The position numbers and the translations under genes were made by a program. From positions 1 through 37,063 of the forward strand of contig JAKSSR010000006.1 of assembly GCA_024402995.1 (NCBI GenBank): 37,063 nucleotides of DNA, in the 5' to 3' direction. Shown piece by piece: positions 15,082-23,251 of this stretch. Position 1 is the first letter of the stretch. Each line of letters begins with the position of its first letter. Origin of the DNA: Clostridia bacterium. Its GTDB lineage: Bacteria; Bacillota; Clostridia; Peptostreptococcales; Anaerovoracaceae. The notes beneath the pieces are model-generated. The model was not told the origin of the DNA and did not search any database. It was given only the letters and a program-made list of their open reading frames with translations.

Positions 15082-16452
15082 TTATGCGTCCTGTCCACGG
15101 GGAACATCTTTGAAGATCTTCCGAAGAACGACTATGGCAGCTATGGCAAGAATGAACTCAGACGTGGGTTGGGCAGCGGCAAGTCCATTTATGGGGAAGA
15201 TACGGTTCCATATGAAGAGCGCCGGGATCTCCAATACGATTTTGCGCAGAACCGCAAAAATAAGAGATTTCCGTCCCATTCCGCAAGCCTGAAAAACACC
15301 GACGGCGATAAAGTCCATGGCCATGCATGGAATGGTGACCGACGCTATGCGCAGGAATACTTCACCGTACGATACTATATCGGCATCTTTAATGAAAAAG
15401 GTCATAAGCTTTCCGGGGAAGATGAATGTTCCCAGGGCCATAACAATAGCGATCCCCATGGAGATCTTCAGAGTAAAGCGAAATACATCCTTCATGCGCT
15501 TTCTGTCGCCCGAAGAATAGTTGTAGCTGATCAAGGGTGTGATCCCGTTGGAAACGCCGATTGCCATCATGAGGGGCACCATAATGATTTTATGAGAAAT
15601 GCCTACGGCAGACACCACCGCGGGACCGTAAGCTGACGCGAAATTATTGAGCACAGTCTGGCCGGTAACGTTGAGAAGATTCTGTATGGCGGCGGGCACT
15701 CCTACATTAAAAACAGGCTTGGCAATGCCCTTCTGTGCGGCAAAGTCTTTCCACTTAAAGGATACGAAAGTCTTTTCTTTCTTGACAGCTATGAGTATGA
15801 GGAAATACAGCACCGCCACGCTGTTTGAAATAAACGTAGCGAGACCTGCGCCGGCAGCTCCCATTCCGAGAAAACGTGGAAGTATGAAGAAGGGATCCAG
15901 TATCACGTTGAGTATGCAGCCGCTCATGGTGCCTATAGTCGCATGCATTGCTGCCCCTTCAGCTCTTATAAGGTATCCCAGAACGACGTTAAGTATGGAC
16001 GGCACTGCTCCGCAGATGACTGTCCAGAATATGTATTCTGACGTGACTGCATAGGTATCCGCCGTAGCGCCGAGAAGCTTCAGGAAAAATGGTCTGAAAG
16101 CTAAAAACACTCCGGAAAACACAAAGCCGGAAATCAAGGCCCAATATATTCCGAAAGCGCTGGTTCTTCTGGTCGTGTCATGATCTCTTACGCCGAGGCA
16201 GCGGCTCATGTAACTTCCGGTGCCCACACCGAAGAGATTGTTCACGGCATTGAAGGCAAGAAGCACCGGCGACGCGAGAGTTACCGCCGAGCTTTCAATG
16301 GAACTGTTGAGCGCCCCTACAAAATAGGTATCCGCCATGCTGTAAAGCATCATGACAAGGGAACCTATAATGCTTGGTATGCACATTTTGGCAACAGCCT
16401 GGGGAACAGGCATAGTTTCAAATAAATCTTTTTTTGTATTTTCTTCTGACAT
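15082..16452 (-). CDS. MATE-family multidrug/metabolite efflux transporter
   Basis: A 456-residue polytopic membrane protein of the MATE family with about 12 helices. The N-terminal FETMPVPQAVAKMCIPSIIGSLVMMLYSMADTYFVG is the classic MATE start. The second half starts at IAKPVFNVGVPAAIQNLLNVTG. These pumps exchange H+ or Na+ for cationic drugs or metabolites. The gene follows 25 bases behind the truncated MocR regulator on the same strand, so the regulator probably governs it. It differs in sequence from the other MATE protein at 21880-23250. Confidence 0.93.
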   Translation of the reverse strand: MSEENTKKDLFETMPVPQAVAKMCIPSIIGSLVMMLYSMADTYFVGALNSSIESSAVTLASPVLLAFNAVNNLFGVGTGSYMSRCLGVRDHDTTRRTSAFGIYWALISGFVFSGVFLAFRPFFLKLLGATADTYAVTSEYIFWTVICGAVPSILNVVLGYLIRAEGAAMHATIGTMSGCILNVILDPFFILPRFLGMGAAGAGLATFISNSVAVLYFLILIAVKKEKTFVSFKWKDFAAQKGIAKPVFNVGVPAAIQNLLNVTGQTVLNNFASAYGPAVVSAVGISHKIIMVPLMMAIGVSNGITPLISYNYSSGDRKRMKDVFRFTLKISMGIAIVMALGTFIFPGKLMTFFIKDADIVSYGEVFLRIASVTIPCMAMDFIAVGVFQACGMGRKSLIFAVLRKIVLEIPALFIWNRIFPINGLAAAQPTSEFILAIAAIVVLRKIFKDVPRGQDA

Positions 16453-16477
16453 ATATTTTAATTGAACTGTTTTTGTA

Positions 16478-17566
16478 TTATTTTTTTCTGAGTTTTCTGC
16501 GAACTCTGTTTATGTGACGCTCAAAATCTCCGCCGGAGATAAACTCGGCTAAAACGTACTGCTCAAAACTGGGTACAGAGCAGGAATAAAATCCGGCCTT
16601 TTCATCAAAACGCTTCAGCAGCTGCTCCGGCAAGACCATGTATCCGATACGTATGGATGGTGCAATGGTCTTTGAAAAAGTGTTCAGGTAAATCACGTTA
16701 TCGTCCTGAGACAGGGCAAAGACCGTTTCTTCCGGCTTGGTGGACGTTGTGAATTCGGAACCGAAATCGTCTTCTACTATATATCGGCCATTGTTCCTGG
16801 CCCATCTGAGATATTCCCTGCGTTTTGACGCGCTGGCCGTAACACCCGAGGGGAAGCTTCGGTAAGGAGTAATATGAAGGACGTCGGCTGATGACGCGGC
16901 CAGCTCGGAACTTATGATACCGTCGCTGCCGAGGGCAAGAAGCTGACATTTGACACCGTTGGCGCTGTAGATCTGCTCGATTTTCTCATAGGAAGGCTTC
17001 TCTATGGCGTACAACTTATCCCGTCCTATTGTCTGGACAAGGAGGCCGTAGAGATATTCCGCACCGGAGCCTATAACTATGCGTTCCGGAGGCGCGGTTA
17101 TTCCCCTTGATCTGGCAAGGTAGCGGGAAATTGCGTCACGCAGCTGCATGCATCCGCTCCCCGGGCTTTTGACCAATATGTTTTCGCCATATTCAGTAAG
17201 GACCTTTCGCATGGCCCTTGCATAAACGCTGAAGGGGAAATCTTCTATCTCCGCCAAATCCGTCGGTTCGGAGGATTCGGAGACAGAAATATTTCTGTAT
17301 AACTGGTCAAGTTCCTTTTCCGGGCCGCCCACGGCAACAAAACCGTCCTGTTCACGGTAGCACACAAAATAACCGCTTCTCTGGCGGCTTTCCGCGTAGC
17401 CCTCGTCGCAGAGGATCTCATAAGCATGTTCAACGCTGACCAGGCTGATGTCTTCTTTTTCAGCAAGGAGCCTCTTGCTGGGCAGCCTGCTTCCGTAAGG
17501 ATAGACACCGTTTACAATGTCCTTGCGCAGGTCTTCGTATAATTTAAGGTATTTAGTCTTCTTCAT
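16478..17566 (-). CDS. MocR-type GntR/aminotransferase regulator, C-terminally truncated
   Basis: A 362-residue fusion of an N-terminal GntR winged helix (residues 1-70, SRLPSKRLLAEKEDISLVSV) with a fold-type I aminotransferase-like domain. The PLP lysine is K299 in TFSKTIAPSIRIGYMVLP, and the Asp of VEDDFGSEF (about 266) that binds the pyridine nitrogen is present. MocR proteins are normally 440-500 residues. This one stops at FERHINRVRRKLRKK, where the family continues for roughly 90 more residues including the small domain. Only 25 bases separate its stop from the MATE start, so the missing part is absent rather than frameshifted. It may be a shortened but working regulator or a decaying one. 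Confidence 0.82.
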   Translation of the reverse strand: MKKTKYLKLYEDLRKDIVNGVYPYGSRLPSKRLLAEKEDISLVSVEHAYEILCDEGYAESRQRSGYFVCYREQDGFVAVGGPEKELDQLYRNISVSESSEPTDLAEIEDFPFSVYARAMRKVLTEYGENILVKSPGSGCMQLRDAISRYLARSRGITAPPERIVIGSGAEYLYGLLVQTIGRDKLYAIEKPSYEKIEQIYSANGVKCQLLALGSDGIISSELAASSADVLHITPYRSFPSGVTASASKRREYLRWARNNGRYIVEDDFGSEFTTSTKPEETVFALSQDDNVIYLNTFSKTIAPSIRIGYMVLPEQLLKRFDEKAGFYSCSVPSFEQYVLAEFISGGDFERHINRVRRKLRKK

Positions 17567-17602
17567 CTGGTATTACCGTTTCACATTTTACTATTCCCAA
17601 CG

Positions 17603-17613
17603 ATAATACCACA
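17603..17613 (-). promoter_or_regulatory. Extended -10 for the mocR-MATE operon
   Basis: The minus strand reads TGTGGTATTAT, an extended -10 (TGG followed by TATTAT), about 36 bases before the mocR start. No convincing -35 is seen. Confidence 0.5.
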
Positions 17614-17663
17614 TTTGCAATCTATTGAACAGTTCCTTGACTGATCAGCGCATAACTGCACAA

Positions 17664-17694
17664 GAAAATCCCTCCGCACATCTGCTGCGAAGGG
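17664..17694 (-). terminator. Intrinsic terminator of the rlmI-like gene
   Basis: On the minus strand CCCTTCGCA pairs with TGCGGAGGG (one G-T pair), with a seven-base loop, and is followed by ATTTTC. It lies 16 bases past the stop of the methyltransferase gene and insulates it from mocR. Confidence 0.8.
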
Positions 17695-17709
17695 ACCTTT
17701 TATTGTTCA

Positions 17710-18882
17710 TTAAATTACCTGCAATACGTAGAACTTCAGGTAGGTCGTTTCTTCCTGAGCAAGCAGGGCCGGGTGATCGGGAGCCTGAGTCTTATACTCC
17801 GCAAGGCGAAGCTTCTTTCCTGACTCTTTTGCAGCCTCTCTCAGCATTTTCTCAAAGAGGTTCGAAGGCATATAGTGGGAGCAGGACGCAGTCACCAGGA
17901 AACCGCCCTTCTTCACTAATTTCATTCCGAGAATATTTATGTCCTTATACCCGCCGTAAGCGTTCTTTACGTCGGCGGCACTCTTTGTAAAAGCAGGGGG
18001 ATCAAGTACGACCACGTCAAAGCTGCGGCCTTCCTTGCGATATCTGCGCAGGACCTCGAAGACGTCGCCCTGCTCGGTCTTTACGATATTTTCAAAACCA
18101 TTGAGAGCGGCATTATCCCTAACGTCTGCAAGAGCCCTCTCGGAAATATCAAGGGCCGTGACAGACTTAGCGCCGGCAGCTGCAGCGTTTATGGAGAAGC
18201 CTCCCACATTGCAGAAGCAGTCCAGGACCTCGGCATCTTTGCAATAACGGCGAATAGCAAAACGGTTTTCCTTCTGATCAAGGAAATAGCCTGTTTTCTG
18301 ACCGTTTTCCAAATCGGCGATCATTTTCAGACCGTTTTCAGTGATCTCCACTCTTGGGTCAAAATCACCGTAAACAGGGCCTTTTACCAGCTGCAGTCCT
18401 TCCTTGCGGCGAACTTCAACGTCACTGCGCTCATATATGCCGCGGGGATCGAAGAGCTCCACAAGAGCATGGATTATCTCCTGTTTGTGAAGATCCATTC
18501 CCAGAGAAAGTACCTGCATGGAAAAAACGTCGTGGTATTTGTCGATTATCAGGGCCGGGAGCTCATCGGCTTCGGCAAAGACCATGCGATAGCAGTCGTC
18601 GTAGCCCAGACGGCGGCGATAATCGTCGGCAGCCTTAATCCGTTCCTTGAAAAGTTCCTTACCGGGCTCTTCCTCGCCGCGGATGAGAATGCGCACTAAA
18701 ATCTTGGAAAGATGGTTGATGTACCCCTTTCCCACATAAACTCCTGTATGATCGTAAACAGTGGCAAGATCCCCGTTGTGACCTTCCCCTTCAATACGCT
18801 CAACTTCGTTGGCATAGACCCAGGCGTGGCCTTCACGGATGCGCCTGTCTTCTTTTTTCTTTAAATATACTCTGTAGCTCAT
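17710..18882 (-). CDS. Class I SAM-dependent rRNA (cytosine-C5) methyltransferase, RlmI-like
   Basis: A 390-residue protein of the RlmI/YwbD family that methylates C5 of a cytosine in 23S rRNA. The N-terminal PUA domain (about 1-75) includes REGHAWVYANEVERIEG. A linking domain follows, then the Rossmann methyltransferase with motif I VLDCFCNVGGFSINAAAAGA. Motif IV is VVLDPPAFTKS, and LVTASCSHYM carries the conserved Cys after motif V. Length matches E. coli RlmI (396). It is divergent from the M20 gene, with its own extended -10 TGTGATATAAT at 18890-18900. The exact target base is inferred from the family. Confidence 0.9.
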   Translation of the reverse strand: MSYRVYLKKKEDRRIREGHAWVYANEVERIEGEGHNGDLATVYDHTGVYVGKGYINHLSKILVRILIRGEEEPGKELFKERIKAADDYRRRLGYDDCYRMVFAEADELPALIIDKYHDVFSMQVLSLGMDLHKQEIIHALVELFDPRGIYERSDVEVRRKEGLQLVKGPVYGDFDPRVEITENGLKMIADLENGQKTGYFLDQKENRFAIRRYCKDAEVLDCFCNVGGFSINAAAAGAKSVTALDISERALADVRDNAALNGFENIVKTEQGDVFEVLRRYRKEGRSFDVVVLDPPAFTKSAADVKNAYGGYKDINILGMKLVKKGGFLVTASCSHYMPSNLFEKMLREAAKESGKKLRLAEYKTQAPDHPALLAQEETTYLKFYVLQVI

Positions 18883-18889
18883 AGAAAAG

Positions 18890-18912
18890 ATTATATCACA
18901 TTGTGGTATAAT
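18890..18912. promoter_or_regulatory. Back-to-back extended -10 elements
   Basis: ATTATATCACA (18890-18900, reading TGTGATATAAT on the minus strand) and TGTGGTATAAT (18902-18912, plus strand) are divergent and separated by a single base, forming an inverted repeat with one mismatch. They serve the rlmI-like gene and the M20 gene. Each -35 region lies across the opposite -10. Confidence 0.65.
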
Positions 18913-18941
18913 TGCACTACAAAAGCATTAAGGAGGTCGTT

Positions 18942-20054
18942 ATGCAGAAAATATATGAGCTGGCAGCAGAGCTTCGTCATGAGCTGCACCAGCACCCGGA
19001 ATTAGCTGGAGAAGAGGTCTGGACCAAGGCTCGTCTGATCCGTTTCCTTCAGGAAAACACAAAACTGGAGATCGTTGACAAAGGCAAGTGGTTCTATGCA
19101 GCCTACAAGGGTGGCGGAGACAAGGAAGCCGTAGGCTTCCGCGCAGATTTCGACGCACTTCCCTTCCCTGACAATGTAGACGTTCCCTATGTTTCCCTTA
19201 CTCCGGGAAAAGGTCACAAATGCGGCCACGACGGTCACGCAGCCACTCTCTGCGCCTTTGCCATGGCCCTGGAAAAGAAACAGGTCAAGCGCGACGTTTA
19301 CCTGGTCTTCCAGCACGGCGAAGAAGTAGGCATGGGCGGCAGGGAATGCGAAGCTTTCGTTCCCGAAACGGGCGTAAAAGAAATCTATGCATGGCACAAT
19401 ACCAACGGCTACGAATTCGGCACAGTTGAGCTTTTTGAGACCTTCTATGCCTGCGGCTCCGTAGGAATGAACATTACCATGACAGGTGTTCCCAGTCATG
19501 CCAGCAGGCCGGAGGACGGCAATAATCCTGCAGTACCTCTCGCCAAAGTCGTTGCAAAGATTCCCGAGATCGCAGATCAGTCCAAGTTTGAGACCCTTGT
19601 AATGGCGACCATCGTTGAGGTCAGTATAGGCGAACACGCCTTCGGAATTGCTGCGTCAAAGGGCAATATAGGCGTGACTCTCCGTTCCCTCAACGACTCT
19701 GATATGTATGTAATCCGCGACCAGATCGTTGAGTACGCCACATCCGTCGCCAAGGAAGCCGGTCTTCAGGTGGAGTTCTCCTATGAGGACCTTTTCCCCG
19801 ACTGCAAGGGCGACGCTCAGCACTGCGAAAAGATACGTCAGGCAGCAATTAAGTGCGGTCTGCCCTACACCTATGCTCCAGCTCCCAACCGCGGTTCCGA
19901 GGACTTCGGCTGGTTCCTGAAGCAGTGCCCCGGTTCCATGTTCGACCTGGCCTGCGGTGTTGATACCCCGTCCATTCACACCAACGAATTCGACTTTGAC
20001 GACAGACTCATTCCCAGGGCAACTGAAATGATGCTTGCCCTTGCAGAAATGTAG
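18942..20054 (+). CDS. M20-family amidohydrolase (peptidase M20D type)
   Basis: A 370-residue metal-dependent amidohydrolase. Metal and catalytic motifs are HELHQHPELAGEE near the start, RADFDALP, HKCGHDGHAATL (C94, H96), the catalytic Glu in QHGEEVGMGGRE (about 127-128), AWHNTN (H152), and a late His in DTPSIHTNEFDFDD. This pattern fits the M20D group that cleaves N-acyl amino acids or indole-acetyl conjugates. The substrate is not determinable. The start at 18942 follows AAGGAGG; the longer frame from 18912 begins inside the -10 box. It is monocistronic with a strong terminator. Confidence 0.9.
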   Translation: MQKIYELAAELRHELHQHPELAGEEVWTKARLIRFLQENTKLEIVDKGKWFYAAYKGGGDKEAVGFRADFDALPFPDNVDVPYVSLTPGKGHKCGHDGHAATLCAFAMALEKKQVKRDVYLVFQHGEEVGMGGRECEAFVPETGVKEIYAWHNTNGYEFGTVELFETFYACGSVGMNITMTGVPSHASRPEDGNNPAVPLAKVVAKIPEIADQSKFETLVMATIVEVSIGEHAFGIAASKGNIGVTLRSLNDSDMYVIRDQIVEYATSVAKEAGLQVEFSYEDLFPDCKGDAQHCEKIRQAAIKCGLPYTYAPAPNRGSEDFGWFLKQCPGSMFDLACGVDTPSIHTNEFDFDDRLIPRATEMMLALAEM

Positions 20055-20072
20055 TCAAAAGACAAAAGCATT

Positions 20073-20113
20073 AAAAGGCCCCATTCACCAATGCGGTGGA
20101 TGGGGCTTTTTTT
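20073..20113. terminator. Bidirectional intrinsic terminator
   Basis: The stem pairs CCCCATTCACC with GGTGGATGGGG (one T-G pair) and extends through flanking A and T runs. It lies between the converging M20 and trmD genes, with TTTTTTT on the plus side. Confidence 0.88.
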
Positions 20114-20122
20114 GCGTTTGGA

Positions 20123-20839
20123 TCATTTCATGTCTTCTTCCGGGTGGTTTTTAAGCCACCTTTCGTATAGGTCGGGACGCCTTTCTTTCGTTCTGGCTAT
20201 CTGCTGTTCTTTCTTCCACTCTGCAATTTTTCCGTGGTTGCCGGAACGCAAAACTTCGGGCACTTCTCTGCCCTCCCAGACAGCGGGATGAACGTACTGA
20301 GGATATTCAAGAAGTCCGTCCCAGTAGCTTTCGTCCTCGTAGCACTCCGGAGACTTCAGAACGCCGGGCTGGAGGCGGAGAACGCTGTCGGCCACTACAA
20401 GAGCGGCAAGCTCTCCTCCCGTCAGGACGTAATCGCCAATGCTGATTTCCTCATCCGCAGTCTCCTCTATGACTCTTTCGTCAATGCCTTCGTAATGACC
20501 GCAGACTAAAGTCAGACAGGGGTATTCCGCCAGGCGCCTGGCAGCCGCTTCGTCATAGGTCTTTCCTCCGGGTGTGAGGAAAACAACGTGAGGTTTGACC
20601 GGTTCGGTTTCCGCCTGTATGTGACGCAGACAATCATATATGGGCTGAGCGAAGAGGACCTTTCCCTGACCGCCTCCGTAGGGGCAGTCATCAGTCTGCT
20701 TCTGCCTGTTTTTCGTGTAATCCCTTATCTGATGGCAGTGGGTCTCGATAAGGCCCTTTGCCTCTGCCCTGCCGACTATGCTGGTCTTCAGAACGATCTC
20801 GCACATTTCAGGAAAGAGTGTTACGATGTCGACTCTCAT
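20123..20839 (-). CDS. trmD: tRNA (guanine-N1)-methyltransferase TrmD
   Basis: A 238-residue SPOUT methyltransferase that makes m1G37 next to the anticodon and so prevents +1 frameshifting. The trefoil-knot SAM site is visible as VVFLTPGGKTYDEAAARRLAE, VCGHYEGIDERVIE and SIGDYVLTGGELAALVVADS. The N terminus MRVDIVTLFPEM is typical. The catalytic Asp is expected in the C-terminal domain (PECYEDESYWDGLLEYPQYV). It usually lies in an rpsP-rimM-trmD-rplS cluster; here it follows gap with zero spacing (TAA then ATG), which implies translational coupling. Confidence 0.97.
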   Translation of the reverse strand: MRVDIVTLFPEMCEIVLKTSIVGRAEAKGLIETHCHQIRDYTKNRQKQTDDCPYGGGQGKVLFAQPIYDCLRHIQAETEPVKPHVVFLTPGGKTYDEAAARRLAEYPCLTLVCGHYEGIDERVIEETADEEISIGDYVLTGGELAALVVADSVLRLQPGVLKSPECYEDESYWDGLLEYPQYVHPAVWEGREVPEVLRSGNHGKIAEWKKEQQIARTKERRPDLYERWLKNHPEEDMK

Positions 20840-21862
20840 TTATTTTCCCATGAGCTCGCCCATGTAGGTCAGAGTTCTGATCAGCTGGTTGGTATAGCCC
20901 ATTTCGTTATCGTACCATGCAACGATACGGACTTCGTAAATGTGAGTTCCGCAGCGTTCTGCAAGAGTCTGGGTAGCGTCGAAGATGGAACCGAAGGAAG
21001 TTCCGATAATGTCAGAGCTGACGATCTGTTCTTCGTTATATCCGAAGGATTCGCTGGCGGCGGCCTTCATTGCTGCGTTGATGCCTTCAACGGAAACGCT
21101 GTCGGTCTCATCCTTAAGGGTTGCGTCCAGAATAGTGACGGAGCCGGTAGCTACAGGAACTCTCTGAGCAGAACCGATGAGCTTGCCGTCAAGTTCGGGA
21201 ATAACAAGACCGATGGCCTTTGCTGCACCGGTGCTGTTGGGAACGATGTTGATAGCGCCTGCGCGTGCTCTGCGGAAATCGTTCTTCTTGTGAGGACCGT
21301 CCAGGATCATCTGGTCGCCGGTATAGGCGTGAATGGTGGTCATGAAGCCGGTACGTACTTCTCTGTACTCATTGAGGACCTTTGCCATGGGAGCAAGGCA
21401 GTTGGTGGTGCAGCTTGCGCCGGAGACGATGGTATCCTCGTTCTTGAGGACCTGATGGTTTACACCGTAAACGATAGTGGGAAGGTCATTGCCTGCAGGT
21501 GCGGAAATGATGACCTTCTTCGCGCCGGCATCGATATGAGCCTGGCTCTTTGCCTTGCTGGTGTAGAAGCCGGTGCATTCGACGACGATGTCGATGTCCA
21601 GCTCTCCCCAGGGAAGTTTGCTTGCGTCTGCTTCCTTGTAAACGGGGATTTCAGTACCGTCGACAAAGATGGAGCTTTCACCGTTGGTAATGTCATGAGT
21701 GTTATATCCCTTCTGAACACTGTCATACTTAAGGAGATAAGCCAGCATTTCAGGGGAAGTAAGATCGTTGATCGCTACGACCTCGTAACGGGGGTTACCG
21801 AAGATCTGACGGAAGGTAAGTCTTCCGATGCGGCCGAAGCCATTGATTGCAACTCTGATCAT
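20840..21862 (-). CDS. gap: Glyceraldehyde-3-phosphate dehydrogenase
   Basis: A 340-residue phosphorylating GAPDH of glycolysis. The NAD site is INGFGRIGR at 7-15 with Asp33 in VAINDL, indicating NAD rather than NADP preference. The catalytic cysteine is C151 in [10 protein letters not shown], and the conserved [18 protein letters not shown] and [12 protein letters not shown] are present. Length and motifs are standard. RBS GAGG lies upstream. It is 17 bases behind the MATE gene and abuts trmD, so it may be part of a ugd-MATE-gap-trmD transcript; an internal promoter within the MATE gene was not identified. No cggR or pgk neighbour is present. Confidence 0.97.
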   Translation of the reverse strand: MIRVAINGFGRIGRLTFRQIFGNPRYEVVAINDLTSPEMLAYLLKYDSVQKGYNTHDITNGESSIFVDGTEIPVYKEADASKLPWGELDIDIVVECTGFYTSKAKSQAHIDAGAKKVIISAPAGNDLPTIVYGVNHQVLKNEDTIVSGASCTTNCLAPMAKVLNEYREVRTGFMTTIHAYTGDQMILDGPHKKNDFRRARAGAINIVPNSTGAAKAIGLVIPELDGKLIGSAQRVPVATGSVTILDATLKDETDSVSVEGINAAMKAAASESFGYNEEQIVSSDIIGTSFGSIFDATQTLAERCGTHIYEVRIVAWYDNEMGYTNQLIRTLTYMGELMGK

Positions 21863-21879
21863 TTCAAATACCTCTTTCT

Positions 21880-23250
21880 TTACTGCGCCGGTACATTTGT
21901 CCAGGCGCTTTCTATCTTTTTAATTTTTCTTGCAGTATATATTGCCGTCATCACGCAGCAGCACAGCCACGCGAAAGGAAAAGCCAGCATTACGAAGCGG
22001 AAGCTCTGGAAATAGGGCCAAAGCAGCTGCAGATACAGCTGACGGAGAACTACATAGCAGAAAAGCATGATATACATAGGCCCTTTGCTTTCTCCGTACC
22101 CCTGAAGGATCCCGCAGCAGGTGTGGGTTATGGAATTGATGAACTGAAGCGGTATCATCGTTGTGAAGATGAGACAGCCGTATTCGATTACGTCAGGATC
22201 CTGATTGAAGAGTTTTATTATAGGAACTCTGAATACGACAAACAGGATAATGTAGAAGGTACAAAGACCGAAGGTCATTCCCATGCAGATCTTTGAGCCC
22301 TTGCTTATACGCTCGCGTTTTCCCGCTCCAACGTTCTGAGCGACGAAAGTGGTTATAGCCGTGGACATGCTCTGTATGGTAAGGCTTATAAGGGAATCCA
22401 CTCTGTTCTGTATACCCCAGGCGGCCATAGCACCGGAACCAAAGCGGTTTATAAAGGATACGACAACGGTATTGCTGAAAGAAATAACCGATTTGCGTAT
22501 TCCTATGGGCACACCGACAACTGCGATCTGCTTAATGGTATCCTTATCAAAGACAGGCTTTCTGAAGTCCAGAGGCTGGAAGGCTTCAACGTTGAGTATA
22601 AAGCGGAAGAGCACTCCGGCGGAGACGAACTGGGCAATGATAGTGGCGTAAGCAGCCCCTTCTACCCCCATGCCGAAAACCTTTATGAAGAAAAGATCCA
22701 GGCCTATGTTCATTACAGAGCAAAGACCGAGAACCATCATGGGCCTGCGTGAGTCTCCTATTGCCCGCAGAATTCCTCCGCACATATTATAGAGGAACAG
22801 TCCTAATACTCCGGAAAAATATATCCGGAGATAAGCGCTGGCATCAGGAAGAACATCAGCGGGAGTCTTAAGCAGACGGAGCATCATGGGAGTTCCAAGC
22901 AAACCTATGGCAGTGAAGCTGATGCCAATGACCAATGTTATCCAGATAATTGTCCTGAGGGCGATATTCAGACGCTTGAAGTCCTTTGCGCCGAAATTTC
23001 TGGAGACGACGACTGTCGCACCCACTGAGATCCCGGAAAAGAAGCCTACCAGAACATTGACGATATTGGTAGTGGCGCTGACCGCCGCAAGAGCCTGCTT
23101 GCTGACCATGTTGCCCAGTATCATGCTGTCAACAACATTGTAGCCCTGCTGAAGCAGATCTCCCACAAAGAGCGGAATAGCGAAGGTTATAAGCAGACGG
23201 AAGATATTGCCTTCCGTCATATCAAGCTGTTTTTTGCTTAATGATGCCAT
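21880..23250 (-). CDS. MATE-family efflux transporter
   Basis: A 456-residue MATE transporter with about 12 membrane helices. It begins [39 protein letters not shown], a NorM/DinF-like start. The second half starts at [22 protein letters not shown]. The open frame extends to 23367, but that extension lies inside the nucleotide-sugar dehydrogenase gene and has no ribosome binding site. The ATG at 23250, two bases after that gene's stop, is preferred, though its own Shine-Dalgarno is weak, suggesting coupling. The substrate is unknown. Confidence 0.9.
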   Translation of the reverse strand: MASLSKKQLDMTEGNIFRLLITFAIPLFVGDLLQQGYNVVDSMILGNMVSKQALAAVSATTNIVNVLVGFFSGISVGATVVVSRNFGAKDFKRLNIALRTIIWITLVIGISFTAIGLLGTPMMLRLLKTPADVLPDASAYLRIYFSGVLGLFLYNMCGGILRAIGDSRRPMMVLGLCSVMNIGLDLFFIKVFGMGVEGAAYATIIAQFVSAGVLFRFILNVEAFQPLDFRKPVFDKDTIKQIAVVGVPIGIRKSVISFSNTVVVSFINRFGSGAMAAWGIQNRVDSLISLTIQSMSTAITTFVAQNVGAGKRERISKGSKICMGMTFGLCTFYIILFVVFRVPIIKLFNQDPDVIEYGCLIFTTMIPLQFINSITHTCCGILQGYGESKGPMYIMLFCYVVLRQLYLQLLWPYFQSFRFVMLAFPFAWLCCCVMTAIYTARKIKKIESAWTNVPAQ

Positions 23251-23251
23251 A

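Noticed and set aside
20588-22015. 475-residue open frame on the plus strand opposite gap
   Set aside because: It lies wholly antisense to GAPDH and its neighbours, has no recognisable domain or ribosome binding site, and is explained by the codon bias of the real genes.
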